Counted from the stretch's first letter, positions 53,847 to 63,394 are shown. The stretch: DNA of 64,000 nucleotides from Adhaeribacter radiodurans (GCF_014075995.1 NZ_CP055153.1:1798001-1862000); one strand, 5' to 3'. Numbers and translations are program-made. The notes: generated from the sequence alone by a model not told the origin.

Positions 53847-55913
53847 ATGAACAAGTTCTTTCTATTAGCAATAATCTTTTGGTATGCAAGTAATTACTGT
53901 ACTGCTACCGCTCAGAACCTGCAAGAAGCAAAAACAGCCGGCAAGCCTTCCAGCCTAATAACAAAAAGTTTCTATCTACAAAATAAAGCTCCTTTGCGGC
54001 CGAATCCTTACTTAGAATTACCCATAGGGGCTATTAAGCCGCAAGGTTGGTTAAAAGAAATGCTAATTCGGCAAAAAAACGGTGCTTCCGGACAATTAGA
54101 TAAATTATATCCCTTGGTAATGAACCAGCGCAATGGCTGGCTAGGCGGGGATGGTGACCAGTGGGAGCGGGGCCCGTATTGGATTGATGGTTTGCTGCCC
54201 TTGGCTTATATTTTGGATGATAAAGAATTAATTGCTAAAACCAAACCCTGGATTGAATGGACGCTCAAAAGCCAAGATGCCGACGGGTATTTTGGACCTA
54301 AACAGGATTATGGCCCGGAACCGGGTTTGCAACGGAATAATAGTCGGGACTGGTGGCCCAAAATGGTAATGCTGAAAATTTTAAAGCAATACTATTCCGC
54401 TACCGGCGACAAACGGGTAATTACTTTAATGACCAATTATTTTAAATACCAGTTAAAGGAACTACCAAAGAATCCGCTTGACCATTGGACATTTTGGGCC
54501 CGTTACCGTGGGGGCGATAATTTAATGGTAGTTTACTGGTTATATAATATTATCGGCGATTCTTTTTTACTTGATTTAGCCAATCTTATTCATCAGCAAA
54601 CTTTTGATTATACAGGAGCCTTTTTAAAGGGCGAAATGCTGGCAACGCAAGGTAGTATTCATTGCGTGAACCTAGCCCAAGGCATTAAAGAACCGCTTAT
54701 CTATTATCAACAGCACCCCGAACAAAAATATTTAGATGCCACTAACAAAGGCTTTGCTGATATTCGAAAATTTAACGGCCAGGCACAAGGATTATACGGC
54801 GGCGACGAAGCCTTACACGGCAACAATCCAACGCAGGGTTCCGAATTATGCAGCGCGGTAGAAATGATGTTTTCTCTGGAGAGTATAATGGGTATTACCG
54901 GTCAGGTAAGTTTTGCCGATCATTTAGAGAAAATTGCCTTTAATGCCTTGCCTACCCAAACAACCGACGATTACCTGGGTCGCCAGTATTTTCAGCAGGC
55001 CAATCAGGTAATGCTCACCCGCCACATCCGTAATTTCGACCAAAATCATGGGGGTACAGATGTTTGTTATGGATTGCTTACCGGATATCCGTGCTGCACC
55101 TCTAATATGCACCAGGGTTGGCCTAAGTTTACGCAAAATTTATGGTACGCTACTCCCGACAATGGATTAGCTGCGCTGGTTTTCTCTCCGAGTGAAGTAA
55201 AAGCTAAAGTTGGGAATGGTTCAGAAGTAAAATTTACTGAAAATACGAATTACCCTTTTGAAGAAGCCATCACTTTTACTTTAACTACCGATAAAAAAAC
55301 AAAAACTATCGCTTTCTCCTTCCATTTGCGCATTCCGGAATGGTGTAAAAAAGCTACCATTACCATTAATGGTAAACTCTGGCAGGAAGTAACTGGTAAT
55401 CAAATAGCGGTAATCAACCGGACCTGGAAATCGGGGGATGTGGTGCAATTACAATTACCCATGCACCTTTTTAAAACTACCTGGTACGAAAATTCCATGG
55501 CCGTAGAACGAGGACCAATTACCTATGCCTTGAAAATTGGCGAAGACTGGAAAACCATTACTAATGAGAAAGATCCAATTGCTTTTGGTCAGGAATACAT
55601 GGAAGTTCGCCCTACTACTCCCTGGAATTATGGTTTGCTGCAAGTACCGGATAATAAATTAGAGGAAAACATGCAAGTAGTAAAAAAAGCAGGAACTTCA
55701 ATTTTCCCCTGGAGCATAACTAATGCTCCCGTCGAAATAAAAGTAAAAGCCAAACGTATTCCGTCGTGGCAATTATACAACGACATGGCCGGCCCTTTAC
55801 CATACAGCATTACTTCTAATTTAGAAACCGGAAAAGAAGAAGAGGAAATAACCCTCATTCCGTACGGGTGTACTACCTTGCGCATTTCCCAGTTTCCGGT
55901 AGTCAGAAAGTAG
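53847..55913 (+). CDS. GH127-type glycoside hydrolase (beta-L-arabinofuranosidase family)
   Basis: A 688-residue enzyme of the DUF1680/GH127 family. A signal peptide is likely (residues 1-21, ending near TATAQ). NPYLELPIGAIKPQGWLKEML, GDQWERGPYWIDGLLPLAY and the (alpha/alpha) barrel follow, then beta-sandwich domains. The zinc site of the family, one Glu and three Cys, is visible: E333 and C335 in GSELCSA, and C416 and C417 in GYPCCTSN. The first Cys of the pair corresponds to the family nucleophile. It should act in the periplasm on arabinose- or other furanose-containing glycans. It has no sorting domain. The exact substrate is not predictable. Confidence 0.88.
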   Translation: MNKFFLLAIIFWYASNYCTATAQNLQEAKTAGKPSSLITKSFYLQNKAPLRPNPYLELPIGAIKPQGWLKEMLIRQKNGASGQLDKLYPLVMNQRNGWLGGDGDQWERGPYWIDGLLPLAYILDDKELIAKTKPWIEWTLKSQDADGYFGPKQDYGPEPGLQRNNSRDWWPKMVMLKILKQYYSATGDKRVITLMTNYFKYQLKELPKNPLDHWTFWARYRGGDNLMVVYWLYNIIGDSFLLDLANLIHQQTFDYTGAFLKGEMLATQGSIHCVNLAQGIKEPLIYYQQHPEQKYLDATNKGFADIRKFNGQAQGLYGGDEALHGNNPTQGSELCSAVEMMFSLESIMGITGQVSFADHLEKIAFNALPTQTTDDYLGRQYFQQANQVMLTRHIRNFDQNHGGTDVCYGLLTGYPCCTSNMHQGWPKFTQNLWYATPDNGLAALVFSPSEVKAKVGNGSEVKFTENTNYPFEEAITFTLTTDKKTKTIAFSFHLRIPEWCKKATITINGKLWQEVTGNQIAVINRTWKSGDVVQLQLPMHLFKTTWYENSMAVERGPITYALKIGEDWKTITNEKDPIAFGQEYMEVRPTTPWNYGLLQVPDNKLEENMQVVKKAGTSIFPWSITNAPVEIKVKAKRIPSWQLYNDMAGPLPYSITSNLETGKEEEEITLIPYGCTTLRISQFPVVRK

Positions 55914-56276
55914 CCTGGTTAGCGCCATTGTATTTTAGATTTTATTTAAAATTGTAAATAAAAAAGTAACTGAAAAACCTGGTAGTAAGTAGTAAATATA
56001 CTTAAATAATAATAATCCGGAGAATTGCCAGCATTTGGAATTTGTTAATTATAAATTACTTACAATAAAATTGGACTTTCTTCTAAAAACAAAATCTTTC
56101 CGTGTAAATACTGACACTAGTAAAACATTTTATACGAGTTACGTACAATATAGGCATTCCAACTTTCTTTTCGGTTTATGTAGTATAGGTAGTATACAAT
56201 ACCTTACTGTTTACTTAAGGGAATAAAAAACTAATTAAAAATAATAGGTAACTTTACATTTTAATTTAAAAATAAA
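55914..56276. other. Intergenic region before the acyl-ACP desaturase
   Basis: No gene is supported. A 63-codon frame at 56035-56226 shows no family features. Near the end GGTAACTTTAC is one base from the -7 consensus and may be the desaturase promoter. Confidence 0.35.
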
Positions 56277-57254
56277 ATGATTGCAACTTTAGCTTCCAAA
56301 GTAGAAGTCTTAAAATACTTGGAGTCGTTCGTTTCGGAGAGTATTACTAAATTTTTAAAAACAGTAGAAGAATCGTGGCAACCCGCTGACTTTTTGCCGG
56401 ATGCCAGTATGGAATCTTTCTTTGAGGAGGTAAAAAATTTACAGGAACGGGCCAAAGAATTAAGCTACGATTTACTGGCCGTTTTAATTGGCGATACCAT
56501 CACCGAAGAAGCCTTGCCCACTTACGAAAGCTGGCTTTTTGCCATTAGCGATATTAACGCTGCCGATGATAGCCCCTGGACTAAATGGAACCGTGCCTGG
56601 ACAGCCGAAGAAAACCGCCACGGCGATTTATTAAACCGGTACTTGTATTTATGTGGCCGCGTAAATATGCGCGAAATGGAGGCATCTACCCAGTACTTAA
56701 TTGCGGATGGTTTCGATATTCAAACCGGTCATGATCCATATCGGGCGTTTGTCTATACTAGTTACCAGGAAACAGCCACTAATATTTCGCACCGCCGGGT
56801 AGCGCAGTTAGCCAAGAAAGACGGCGATTTGCTCCTGGCAAAAATCTGCGGAAATATAGCCTCCGACGAGGCCCGCCATGCCAAAGTGTATAAATCGTTT
56901 GTTAGCCGCATTTTTGAAGTGGACCCTAATAACATGATGCTGGCTTTTGAAGATATGATGCGGAAAAAAATAGTAATGCCGGCTCACTACATGCGCGAAT
57001 TAGGAGTAGATATTGGTAAAACTTTTGGTCATTTTACTGATGCCGCCCAGCGTATTGGGGTATATACAGCAAGCGACTATACAGATATTCTGGAAGAATT
57101 ACTGGACGAATGGAAAGTTGCGAGTTTAACCAATTTAAACGAAGCCGGAGAAAAAGCCCGGGATTACGTAATGGCTTTACCCGATCGTTTAAAGCGAGTA
57201 GCCGACCGCATGAAAGTGCCGCAATTGGAGTATAAATTTCGCTGGATTCGTTAA
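56277..57254 (+). CDS. Acyl-ACP desaturase (soluble, di-iron)
   Basis: A 325-residue soluble ferritin-like desaturase. The two di-iron motifs are present: WTAEENRHGDLLNRYLYL and ASDEARHAKVYKSF. LPTYESWLFAISDINAADDSPW and YTSYQETATNISHRRVAQLA are further family blocks. It introduces a double bond in acyl-ACP at the expense of oxygen and reduced ferredoxin. Members are best known in plants and actinobacteria, but also occur in aerobic Bacteroidota. It stands alone and is followed by a strong terminator. It may adjust membrane fluidity. Confidence 0.92.
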   Translation: MIATLASKVEVLKYLESFVSESITKFLKTVEESWQPADFLPDASMESFFEEVKNLQERAKELSYDLLAVLIGDTITEEALPTYESWLFAISDINAADDSPWTKWNRAWTAEENRHGDLLNRYLYLCGRVNMREMEASTQYLIADGFDIQTGHDPYRAFVYTSYQETATNISHRRVAQLAKKDGDLLLAKICGNIASDEARHAKVYKSFVSRIFEVDPNNMMLAFEDMMRKKIVMPAHYMRELGVDIGKTFGHFTDAAQRIGVYTASDYTDILEELLDEWKVASLTNLNEAGEKARDYVMALPDRLKRVADRMKVPQLEYKFRWIR

Positions 57255-57284
57255 TTTAGTCCGTTACATTAGCCAATAGTTTTC

Positions 57285-57318
57285 AAAACGCTCCGTTTAT
57301 ATACTAACGGAGCGTTTT
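57285..57318 (+). terminator. Rho-independent terminator after the desaturase
   Basis: A perfect 13-base stem (AAAACGCTCCGTT and its complement) with an 8-base loop, ending in TTTTCTTTT. Confidence 0.88.
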
Positions 57319-57412
57319 CTTTTCTAAAAAGTTATTTTTTGTTTCCTGGACCTGATTTACGAACAACAAACACAGGTTTGTTGTTATATTAGTATACTTA
57401 AGCATTTATTTT

Positions 57413-58510
57413 ATGGCAGTTGGATTTCGTTTTACAGATTATGTTCCGCCTCAAACCCAAAATCCTGGCTTTGAATCTCTTCTAAAAATCTTTTTACAAT
57501 TAATAACCATTACTTCAGGTGATGTTAGCGAAGCACTTTCCTGGTTAAGTTCTCTGGATAAGCAGTACAAAATGACTTCCGATGAATACGGAATTGGCGA
57601 CTTTATTCAGGATTTAAAAGAAAAAGGCTACATCAGCGAAGATGCGGGGAGCGGCGAAATAAAAATTACTCCTAAAAGCGAGCAAAATATCCGGAAAAGC
57701 GCTTTAGAAGAAATCTTCGGCAAACTGAAAAAATCGAGTAAAGGTAACCACAATACGCCACATACCGGTATCGGCGACGAATCATCCACGGATAGAAGAG
57801 AATTCCGGTTTGGCGATGCGGTAGAACAAATTGCTATGACCGACTCAATCCGGAATGCCCAGGTAAACCACGGTTTAGGCGATTTTTACCTAACGGAGAA
57901 GGACCTGGAGGTAACCGAAAATGAGCACAAAACGCAGAGTTCTACGGTGCTGATGATTGATATTTCGCATTCCATGATTTTGTACGGCGAAGACCGGATT
58001 ACCCCGGCCAAAAAAGTAGCCATGGCTTTAGCTGAATTGGTAACCCAGAAATATCCAAAAGATACGCTAGATATAATTGTATTCGGGAACGATGCCTGGC
58101 AAATTAACGTGAAAGATTTGCCTTACCTGAATGTGGGACCGTACCATACTAATACCGTAGCGGGTCTGGAATTAGCGATGGATATTCTCAGGAAAAGAAA
58201 AACGCCGAACAAGCAAATTTTTATGATAACCGATGGTAAGCCAACTTGCTTAAAAGAAGGCACCAAGTATTATAAAAATTCGTTTGGCTTAGACCGGAAA
58301 GTGGTGAACAAAACCCTGAACCTGGCAGCCCAATGCCGGCGACTTAAAATTCCGGTTACTACTTTTATGATTGCCTCCGATCCATACTTAAAGCAATTTG
58401 TAGAAGAATTTACCGCCGTTAACCAGGGCAAAGCTTATTTCAGCAGCTTGCAAGGGTTAGGCCACTTGATCTTTGAAGATTATAAACAAAATCGCCGGAA
58501 GAATTTATAA
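57413..58510 (+). CDS. VWA-domain protein, partner of the AAA ATPase gene
   Basis: A 365-residue cytosolic protein. Residues 1-130 are helical without known domain. The C-terminal half is a von Willebrand A domain with the MIDAS motif DISHS (about residue 183) in VLMIDISHSMILYGEDRI, the TNTVAGLELAMDIL switch and FMITDGKPTCL. The full MIDAS pattern (DxSxS, T, D) is kept. Such proteins work with MoxR-type ATPases as adaptor chaperones. Here the ATPase gene follows on the same strand 225 bases downstream. No signal peptide is present. The substrate is unknown. Confidence 0.87.
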   Translation: MAVGFRFTDYVPPQTQNPGFESLLKIFLQLITITSGDVSEALSWLSSLDKQYKMTSDEYGIGDFIQDLKEKGYISEDAGSGEIKITPKSEQNIRKSALEEIFGKLKKSSKGNHNTPHTGIGDESSTDRREFRFGDAVEQIAMTDSIRNAQVNHGLGDFYLTEKDLEVTENEHKTQSSTVLMIDISHSMILYGEDRITPAKKVAMALAELVTQKYPKDTLDIIVFGNDAWQINVKDLPYLNVGPYHTNTVAGLELAMDILRKRKTPNKQIFMITDGKPTCLKEGTKYYKNSFGLDRKVVNKTLNLAAQCRRLKIPVTTFMIASDPYLKQFVEEFTAVNQGKAYFSSLQGLGHLIFEDYKQNRRKNL

Positions 58511-58696
58511 TTTCTTGTTGGGTGGTTGAGGTGTTGAAGTCATAGTTGTTCCATAATAGGAGAAAATTTTAACCAGGTTTAAAATTCTTGTTATGAGGCT
58601 TTCATAAAAAGCCAACAATACAGCCACTTAAAAACCAAAGATTCAATATTTTATCCATTCAATAAGCCAACAATAAATTAAGTAAACATTAAAAAT

Positions 58697-58727
58697 AACT
58701 TGCAACCTGCAACTTGTAAACTGTAAC
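58697..58727 (+). repeat. AACTTG-type repeated leader before the AAA gene
   Basis: AACTTGCAACCTGCAACTTG followed by TAAACTGTAAC is a degenerate tandem repeat of about ten bases that ends 8 bases before the start codon. Confidence 0.4.
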
Positions 58728-58735
58728 TATTTAAA

Positions 58736-60262
58736 ATGAATTATAAAAACATAGACCCGCATGACCTGCATAAAATTACAACGCTAGGTCAGCTTAAAGC
58801 TGCTGGCTACGAACCCCGGTCAGTGAAGCAAGAACTACGCGACAACCTGATTCAGAAATTACGCCGCAACGAAAACGTTTTTCCCGGAATTTACGGTTAC
58901 GAAGAAACGGTAATACCGGAATTACAGCAGGCTATTCTGTCCATGCACCACATTAACCTATTAGGTTTGCGCGGCCAGGCTAAAACCCGTATTGCCCGTT
59001 TATTAGTCGAGTTGCTGGATGAGTACATACCAGTTGTGAAAGGATCGGAGTTAAACGATGATCCCTTGCAGCCATTATCGGTGTACGCGAAAGATTTAAT
59101 TGAAACCCATGGAGCCGATACGCCAATAAGCTGGTTGCATCGTTCGGACCGTTATACCGAAAAGCTAGCCACTCCTGATGTTTCGGTAGCTGACTTAATT
59201 GGTGATGCCGATCCTATTAAAGCCGCTACTTTAAAATTACCTTATTCCGATGAACGGGTTATTCACTTTGGTTTAATTCCGCGTTCGCACCGGGGTATTT
59301 TTGTAATTAACGAATTGCCCGATTTACAAGCCCGTATCCAGGTATCGTTATTTAACATTTTACAGGAAGGTGATATTCAAATCCGGGGCTTTAAGGTGCG
59401 TTTACCTTTAGACATTCAGTTCGTATTTACGGCTAACCCCGAAGATTATACCAACCGGGGTTCTATTGTAACACCGTTAAAAGACCGGATTGATTCGCAA
59501 ATTATCACGCACTATCCTAAAACTCTGGAAATTGGAAAGCAGATTACCTTGCAGGAGGCAAAAATTAAACCGGAACAAAAGCAACTGGTAAAAACCAACC
59601 AATTAGTAAATGATTTAATTGAGCAAGTAGCCATTGAAGCCCGCGACAGCGAATACGTAGACGCAAAAAGTGGTGTTTCGGCTCGCTTAACTATTTCCGC
59701 TTACGAGAACATGATAAGCGCTGCCGAGCGGCGGGTTTTATTAAACGGCGAAAACAAGACTTACGTGAGGGTATCGGATTTTTTAGCTGCGGTTCCAGCT
59801 ATTACAGGTAAGGTAGAATTGGTGTACGAAGGGGAGCAGGAAGGAGCCGCCATTGTGGCGCAAAACCTGATGGGCAAAGCCATCCGGAACCAGTTTTTAA
59901 ATTATTTCCCGGATCCGGATAAACAGAAAAAGCAAAAAGATAAAAATCCGTATAAACCCGTTACCGATTGGTTTGGCGAAAGTCATACGCTGGATATATT
60001 AAGCAACATGACCACTGCCGAATACAAAAAAGCCCTGAACAGTGTGCCCGGCTTAACAGACTTAATTCAAAAAGTTCATCCGGAAAAAGACGAAGCCGAG
60101 AAATTATTTTTGATGGAGTTTTGCTTACACGGCTTAGCCGAACACAGTTTAATCAGCCGGAATAAACTAACAGCCGGTACCCAATTTAAAGATTTGCTGA
60201 GCAGTATGTTTAGCATGCCTAGTTTTGGAGCCGACGATGACGACGAAGATAGTTATAAGTAA
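58736..60262 (+). CDS. MoxR/magnesium chelatase-like AAA ATPase
   Basis: A 508-residue AAA+ protein of the magnesium chelatase/MoxR type. The P-loop reads GLRGQAKTR at about residue 78, with Ala where the usual Gly stands before Lys-Thr. GIFVINELPDLQARIQVSLFNILQEGDIQIRG is the Walker B and sensor segment with Asn-Glu in place of Asp-Glu, and FVFTANPEDYTNRG is the sensor 1 block. PLKDRIDSQI provides the arginine finger region. The C-terminal ~120 residues are specific. It works probably with the upstream VWA protein as a chaperone. A terminator follows the stop codon. Confidence 0.87.
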   Translation: MNYKNIDPHDLHKITTLGQLKAAGYEPRSVKQELRDNLIQKLRRNENVFPGIYGYEETVIPELQQAILSMHHINLLGLRGQAKTRIARLLVELLDEYIPVVKGSELNDDPLQPLSVYAKDLIETHGADTPISWLHRSDRYTEKLATPDVSVADLIGDADPIKAATLKLPYSDERVIHFGLIPRSHRGIFVINELPDLQARIQVSLFNILQEGDIQIRGFKVRLPLDIQFVFTANPEDYTNRGSIVTPLKDRIDSQIITHYPKTLEIGKQITLQEAKIKPEQKQLVKTNQLVNDLIEQVAIEARDSEYVDAKSGVSARLTISAYENMISAAERRVLLNGENKTYVRVSDFLAAVPAITGKVELVYEGEQEGAAIVAQNLMGKAIRNQFLNYFPDPDKQKKQKDKNPYKPVTDWFGESHTLDILSNMTTAEYKKALNSVPGLTDLIQKVHPEKDEAEKLFLMEFCLHGLAEHSLISRNKLTAGTQFKDLLSSMFSMPSFGADDDDEDSYK

Positions 60263-60289
60263 TTTCTAGTATCACTTAATTACAATCTT

Positions 60290-60320
60290 AAAAAGCCGCT
60301 TTCCAGAAAAGCGGCTTTTT
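60290..60320 (+). terminator. Rho-independent terminator after the AAA gene
   Basis: A 12-base stem (AAAAAGCCGCTT with AAGCGGCTTTTT) around a 7-base loop. Confidence 0.88.
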
Positions 60321-60426
60321 CTTTTCCGCTAAATTCAGAAATTACCAGTTGCATTATTTTAAACATAAAGAACTGCCAGGCGTAAGTGCTAAAACTTAAA
60401 AGTTAAGTTTTACAAAATCAGAATAT

Positions 60427-61188
60427 ATGATAGCTCCTTGGCTTAAAGCAGGTTTGTGGGGATTATTAGCAGGTTCGGCTCTTTTGTTAGGAGCAGCCAT
60501 TGGGTATTTTGCTCCTATCCGGCAAAGAATAGTAGCCGGAATAATGGCTTTTGGTAGTGGGGTTTTAATATCGGCGCTCTCCTTTGATTTAATGAATGAA
60601 GCGTACGAACAAGGCGGATTTACTGCTACGGCTGTTGGATTTTTATCAGGAGCGGCCATTTATACATTAGCCAACTGGATTTTAGCGCGTCAGGGAGCCA
60701 AACACCGGAAAAGGTCGGGTAAGCAGCAATTAACTGAAAAAGATAGTGCTGGTAGCGGTACGGCTTTAGCTATTGGCGCCTTAATTGATGGCATCCCGGA
60801 ATCGATAGTTATTGGCATTAGCATGATAAAAGGCGGCACGGTGAGCATGGTAGCAGTTGTTGCCATTTTTTTATCAAATTTACCCGAAGGCTTGTCGAGT
60901 TCGGCGGGTATGAAAAAGGCCGGCCGTTCTAAGCAATATATTTTTGGAGTGTGGGCCTTTATTTCCCTGGCTTCCGGCTTAGCTTCCCTGGCGGGCTATA
61001 CTATTTTCGGGCAGTTTCAGGAAGAAGTAATTTCGGCTATTACGGCCTTAGCTGCTGGGGCAATATTAGCCATGCTCTCCGATACCATGATTCCAGAAGC
61101 ATTTGAACATGCCCACGATTTTACCGGATTAATTACGGTATTAGGGTTTTTAACTGCTTTTATATTAAACCGCTTAACGGAAGGATAA
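60427..61188 (+). CDS. ZIP-family metal transporter
   Basis: A 253-residue inner-membrane protein with about eight helices. The metal-binding transmembrane motifs are ALIDGIPESIVIGISM and FLSNLPEGLSSSAGM, the ZIP pair with Pro-Glu-(Gly/Ser). A short cytosolic loop (KHRKRSGKQQLTEKD) lies between the helix bundles. ZIP proteins move zinc, iron or other divalent cations into the cytosol. The histidine of the classical HNxPE motif is not present in either copy, so metal preference is uncertain. It has its own terminator and stands alone. Confidence 0.87.
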   Translation: MIAPWLKAGLWGLLAGSALLLGAAIGYFAPIRQRIVAGIMAFGSGVLISALSFDLMNEAYEQGGFTATAVGFLSGAAIYTLANWILARQGAKHRKRSGKQQLTEKDSAGSGTALAIGALIDGIPESIVIGISMIKGGTVSMVAVVAIFLSNLPEGLSSSAGMKKAGRSKQYIFGVWAFISLASGLASLAGYTIFGQFQEEVISAITALAAGAILAMLSDTMIPEAFEHAHDFTGLITVLGFLTAFILNRLTEG

Positions 61189-61189
61189 T

Positions 61190-61230
61190 AAAAAACGCCG
61201 CCTTTGCTACTGCAAAAGGCGGCGTTTTTT
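61190..61230. terminator. Bidirectional terminator between ZIP and cyclophilin genes
   Basis: A 16-base stem (AAAAAACGCCGCCTTT, 61190-61205, with 61215-61230) and T-runs on both strands. Confidence 0.9.
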
Positions 61231-61243
61231 ATTTTTTAGAAGC

Positions 61244-61705
61244 TTACGCTGTTTCTTGCACGTCAATTTTCTCGATCCGGTCACCCGCTTTAATTTTGTC
61301 GATTACATCTAAACCTTCTACCACTTTGCCGAAACAAGTATGGTTACGGTCCAGGTGCGCGGTGTTATTGCGGCTGTGGCAAATAAAGAATTGAGAACCA
61401 CCGGTATTTCGCCCGGCATGGGCCATAGATAACACTCCCCGGTCGTGGTATTGGTTATCACCGGTTAATTCGCAATCTATTTTATAACCAGGTCCGCCGG
61501 TTCCGGGTACTCCTTTCGCACCTTCGCGCGAATTAGGACAACCTCCCTGTATCACAAAATCAGGAATAACCCGGTGGAAGGTAAGACCATCGTAAAAGCC
61601 TTTCTGAGCTAAATCAATAAAATTCTGAACGGTTTTAGGAGCATCTTTTTCATAAAACTCCACTTTCATTACTCCTTTTGCCGTTTTTATTTCTGCCGTT
61701 TTCAT
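61244..61705 (-). CDS. Peptidyl-prolyl cis-trans isomerase, cyclophilin type
   Basis: A 153-residue cytosolic cyclophilin. The catalytic block [18 protein letters not shown] includes the Phe-His-Arg and Gln of the active site. [31 protein letters not shown] and [21 protein letters not shown] are standard. The family catalyses proline isomerisation during folding. There is no signal peptide, so it acts in the cytosol. It is divergent from the fasciclin gene. TAATTTTG on the minus strand just upstream is a likely -7 element. Confidence 0.95.
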   Translation of the reverse strand: MKTAEIKTAKGVMKVEFYEKDAPKTVQNFIDLAQKGFYDGLTFHRVIPDFVIQGGCPNSREGAKGVPGTGGPGYKIDCELTGDNQYHDRGVLSMAHAGRNTGGSQFFICHSRNNTAHLDRNHTCFGKVVEGLDVIDKIKAGDRIEKIDVQETA

Positions 61706-61730
61706 AGAAGATACATTTAATTTGAATCGG

Positions 61731-61738
61731 CAAAATTA
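61731..61738 (-). promoter_or_regulatory. Candidate -7 element for the cyclophilin gene
   Basis: The minus strand reads TAATTTTG. A TTG lies 17 bases upstream (61756-61758), slightly closer than usual. Confidence 0.4.
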
Positions 61739-61853
61739 GTCATTATTCCCGAGCACAAAAATAAAGTCGGCTTATTCTGCTCTTAATCAGAAAAAAGTAA
61801 ATCTTAAAATTTTATTTTAAAGTATTAGCTATGAATGAATAACATACCTTAGG

Positions 61854-62456
61854 ATGAAACTTGTTTTTATTTTCTGCCTGATAGTAGTTTTAGCCGGTAG
61901 CTGCCAACTAAAAGGACAGGTAGAAGAATCGCGTGAAATAAGCGGTGTTAGCAGCGAAACATCCGATATTATTATTGCCGATAGTGCGGCCAAGCAAACC
62001 AAGGGAGTACGGGTAGGAGGTGCCTGGATTGTACCGAACCACGTACTTCTCGAAAATATCAGTGAACCAACTAACATTCGAAAATTTAACAAGGTATTAC
62101 AAGGAACCTATTTAAGAGAAATAATTGCTGGCAAAGGACCTTTTACTTTATTTATCCCTACGGATGCGGCTTTCAAAAAATTACCTCCTGGCTTGCAACA
62201 AGAATTATTCAGTACTTCCGAAAATGAACAACGCCTTGATTTTATTAAGCTTCACATAGTACCAGGAAAAATTGTAGCCTCCGATTTAACAAATGAAGTG
62301 GTATTAAAAGCAGGTAACGGTCATAATTTACACGTACAAAATAAGAAAGGCATTATTCACGTAGATGACGCTAGTATTATAGTTAAAGATGGCGTTTCAA
62401 ATAACGGAGTGGTCCATATTATAGACCGGGTTCTAGTCGAAGAAAATCAGCATTAA
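61854..62456 (+). CDS. Fasciclin-domain lipoprotein
   Basis: A 200-residue protein. The signal peptide ends in the lipobox VLAGSC, giving a lipid-anchored N-terminus. A single fasciclin (FAS1) domain occupies about residues 80-198, with GPFTLFIPTDAAFKKLPPG, RLDFIKLHIVPGKI and NNGVVHIIDRVLV, the H1 and H2 blocks of the fold. FAS1 proteins work in adhesion or in binding small ligands. It may sit in the outer or inner membrane. It is a single gene, convergent with rsgA and divergent from the cyclophilin gene. Confidence 0.9.
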   Translation: MKLVFIFCLIVVLAGSCQLKGQVEESREISGVSSETSDIIIADSAAKQTKGVRVGGAWIVPNHVLLENISEPTNIRKFNKVLQGTYLREIIAGKGPFTLFIPTDAAFKKLPPGLQQELFSTSENEQRLDFIKLHIVPGKIVASDLTNEVVLKAGNGHNLHVQNKKGIIHVDDASIIVKDGVSNNGVVHIIDRVLVEENQH

Positions 62457-62470
62457 ACACTGGTAAATAA

Positions 62471-63394
62471 TTACCGGCGGTTATCGGTTTCGTCCATTAT
62501 GCTGCGGTAACTCTCGTAACGGGTAAGCGAAATTTTACCGGCTTTTAAATCTTTTAAAACCGCGCAACCTGGCTCATTTATGTGCAAACAATTGTAATAT
62601 TTACATTGATTAAGCCGCTCGCGCATTTCCGGGAAAAAATAACTTAATTCTTCTTTCGGGATATCTACTAAACCTAGTTCTTTAATGCCCGGAGTATCAA
62701 TAATATAGGTATCGGGTGCAAGCTCAAACATTTCAGCGTAAGTAGTAGTGTGTTTTCCCTTATCCGAATAGTCGGATATTACGCTGGTTTTTAATTCCAG
62801 TTCGGGCGATAATTGATTGATTAAAGTGGATTTACCAACACCGGAATGTCCGGAAAAAAGGGTTTTATGACCAGCCAGTAATTCTTTAATCTCTGAAATT
62901 CCTTGCCCCGAGACCGTTGAACAAATAATACCAGAATAGCCAATCTGGTCATACATTTTTAAAATTTGGTTTTGATATTGGGCAGTTTCCGGATCGTATA
63001 AGTCGGATTTGTTATAAATCAGAGTAACAGGAATGTCGTATGCTTCGGCGGTAACCAAAAAACGATCAATGAAACCGAACGAAGTGCGGGGCGAAACCAG
63101 CGTGACTACCAGTAAAGCCCGATCTATATTAGCAGCAATTATGTGGGAATGAGCCGTTTTATGTGTTGATTTCCGGATAATATAATTTTCGCGTTCGGCA
63201 ATGTGGTGAATAGCGCCCGTAGACTCGCCGGCTTCTTCCAGCTCAAATTCTACTAAATCGCCTACCGCTATGGGATTACTTACTTTTAAGTCTTTTAACT
63301 TAATTTTGCCCCGTAAGCGGCAGCGGTACATTTCCCCATCTTCGGTCCGGACAATATACCACGAACCGGTTGATTTCATTACTAATCCTTCCAT
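62471..63394 (-). CDS. rsgA: Ribosome small subunit-dependent GTPase A
   Basis: About 307 residues of the circularly permuted GTPase that helps mature the 30S subunit. An OB-fold N-terminus (MEGLVMKSTGSWYIVRTEDG) precedes the GTPase with G4 (IYNKSDLY), then G1 (GHSGVGKSTLIN) and G3 (DTPGIKEL), the permuted order. The C-terminal zinc finger is CKYYNCLHINEPGC. An earlier start at 63421 is open but lies inside the waaA gene; the internal Met matches the family N-terminus. It overlaps the end of waaA by 13 bases, so the two are co-transcribed. Confidence 0.95.
   Translation of the reverse strand: MEGLVMKSTGSWYIVRTEDGEMYRCRLRGKIKLKDLKVSNPIAVGDLVEFELEEAGESTGAIHHIAERENYIIRKSTHKTAHSHIIAANIDRALLVVTLVSPRTSFGFIDRFLVTAEAYDIPVTLIYNKSDLYDPETAQYQNQILKMYDQIGYSGIICSTVSGQGISEIKELLAGHKTLFSGHSGVGKSTLINQLSPELELKTSVISDYSDKGKHTTTYAEMFELAPDTYIIDTPGIKELGLVDIPKEELSYFFPEMRERLNQCKYYNCLHINEPGCAVLKDLKAGKISLTRYESYRSIMDETDNRR

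Noticed and set aside
56035-56226. A 63-codon frame before the desaturase gene
   Set aside because: Composition is that of AT-rich noncoding DNA and no domain is visible.
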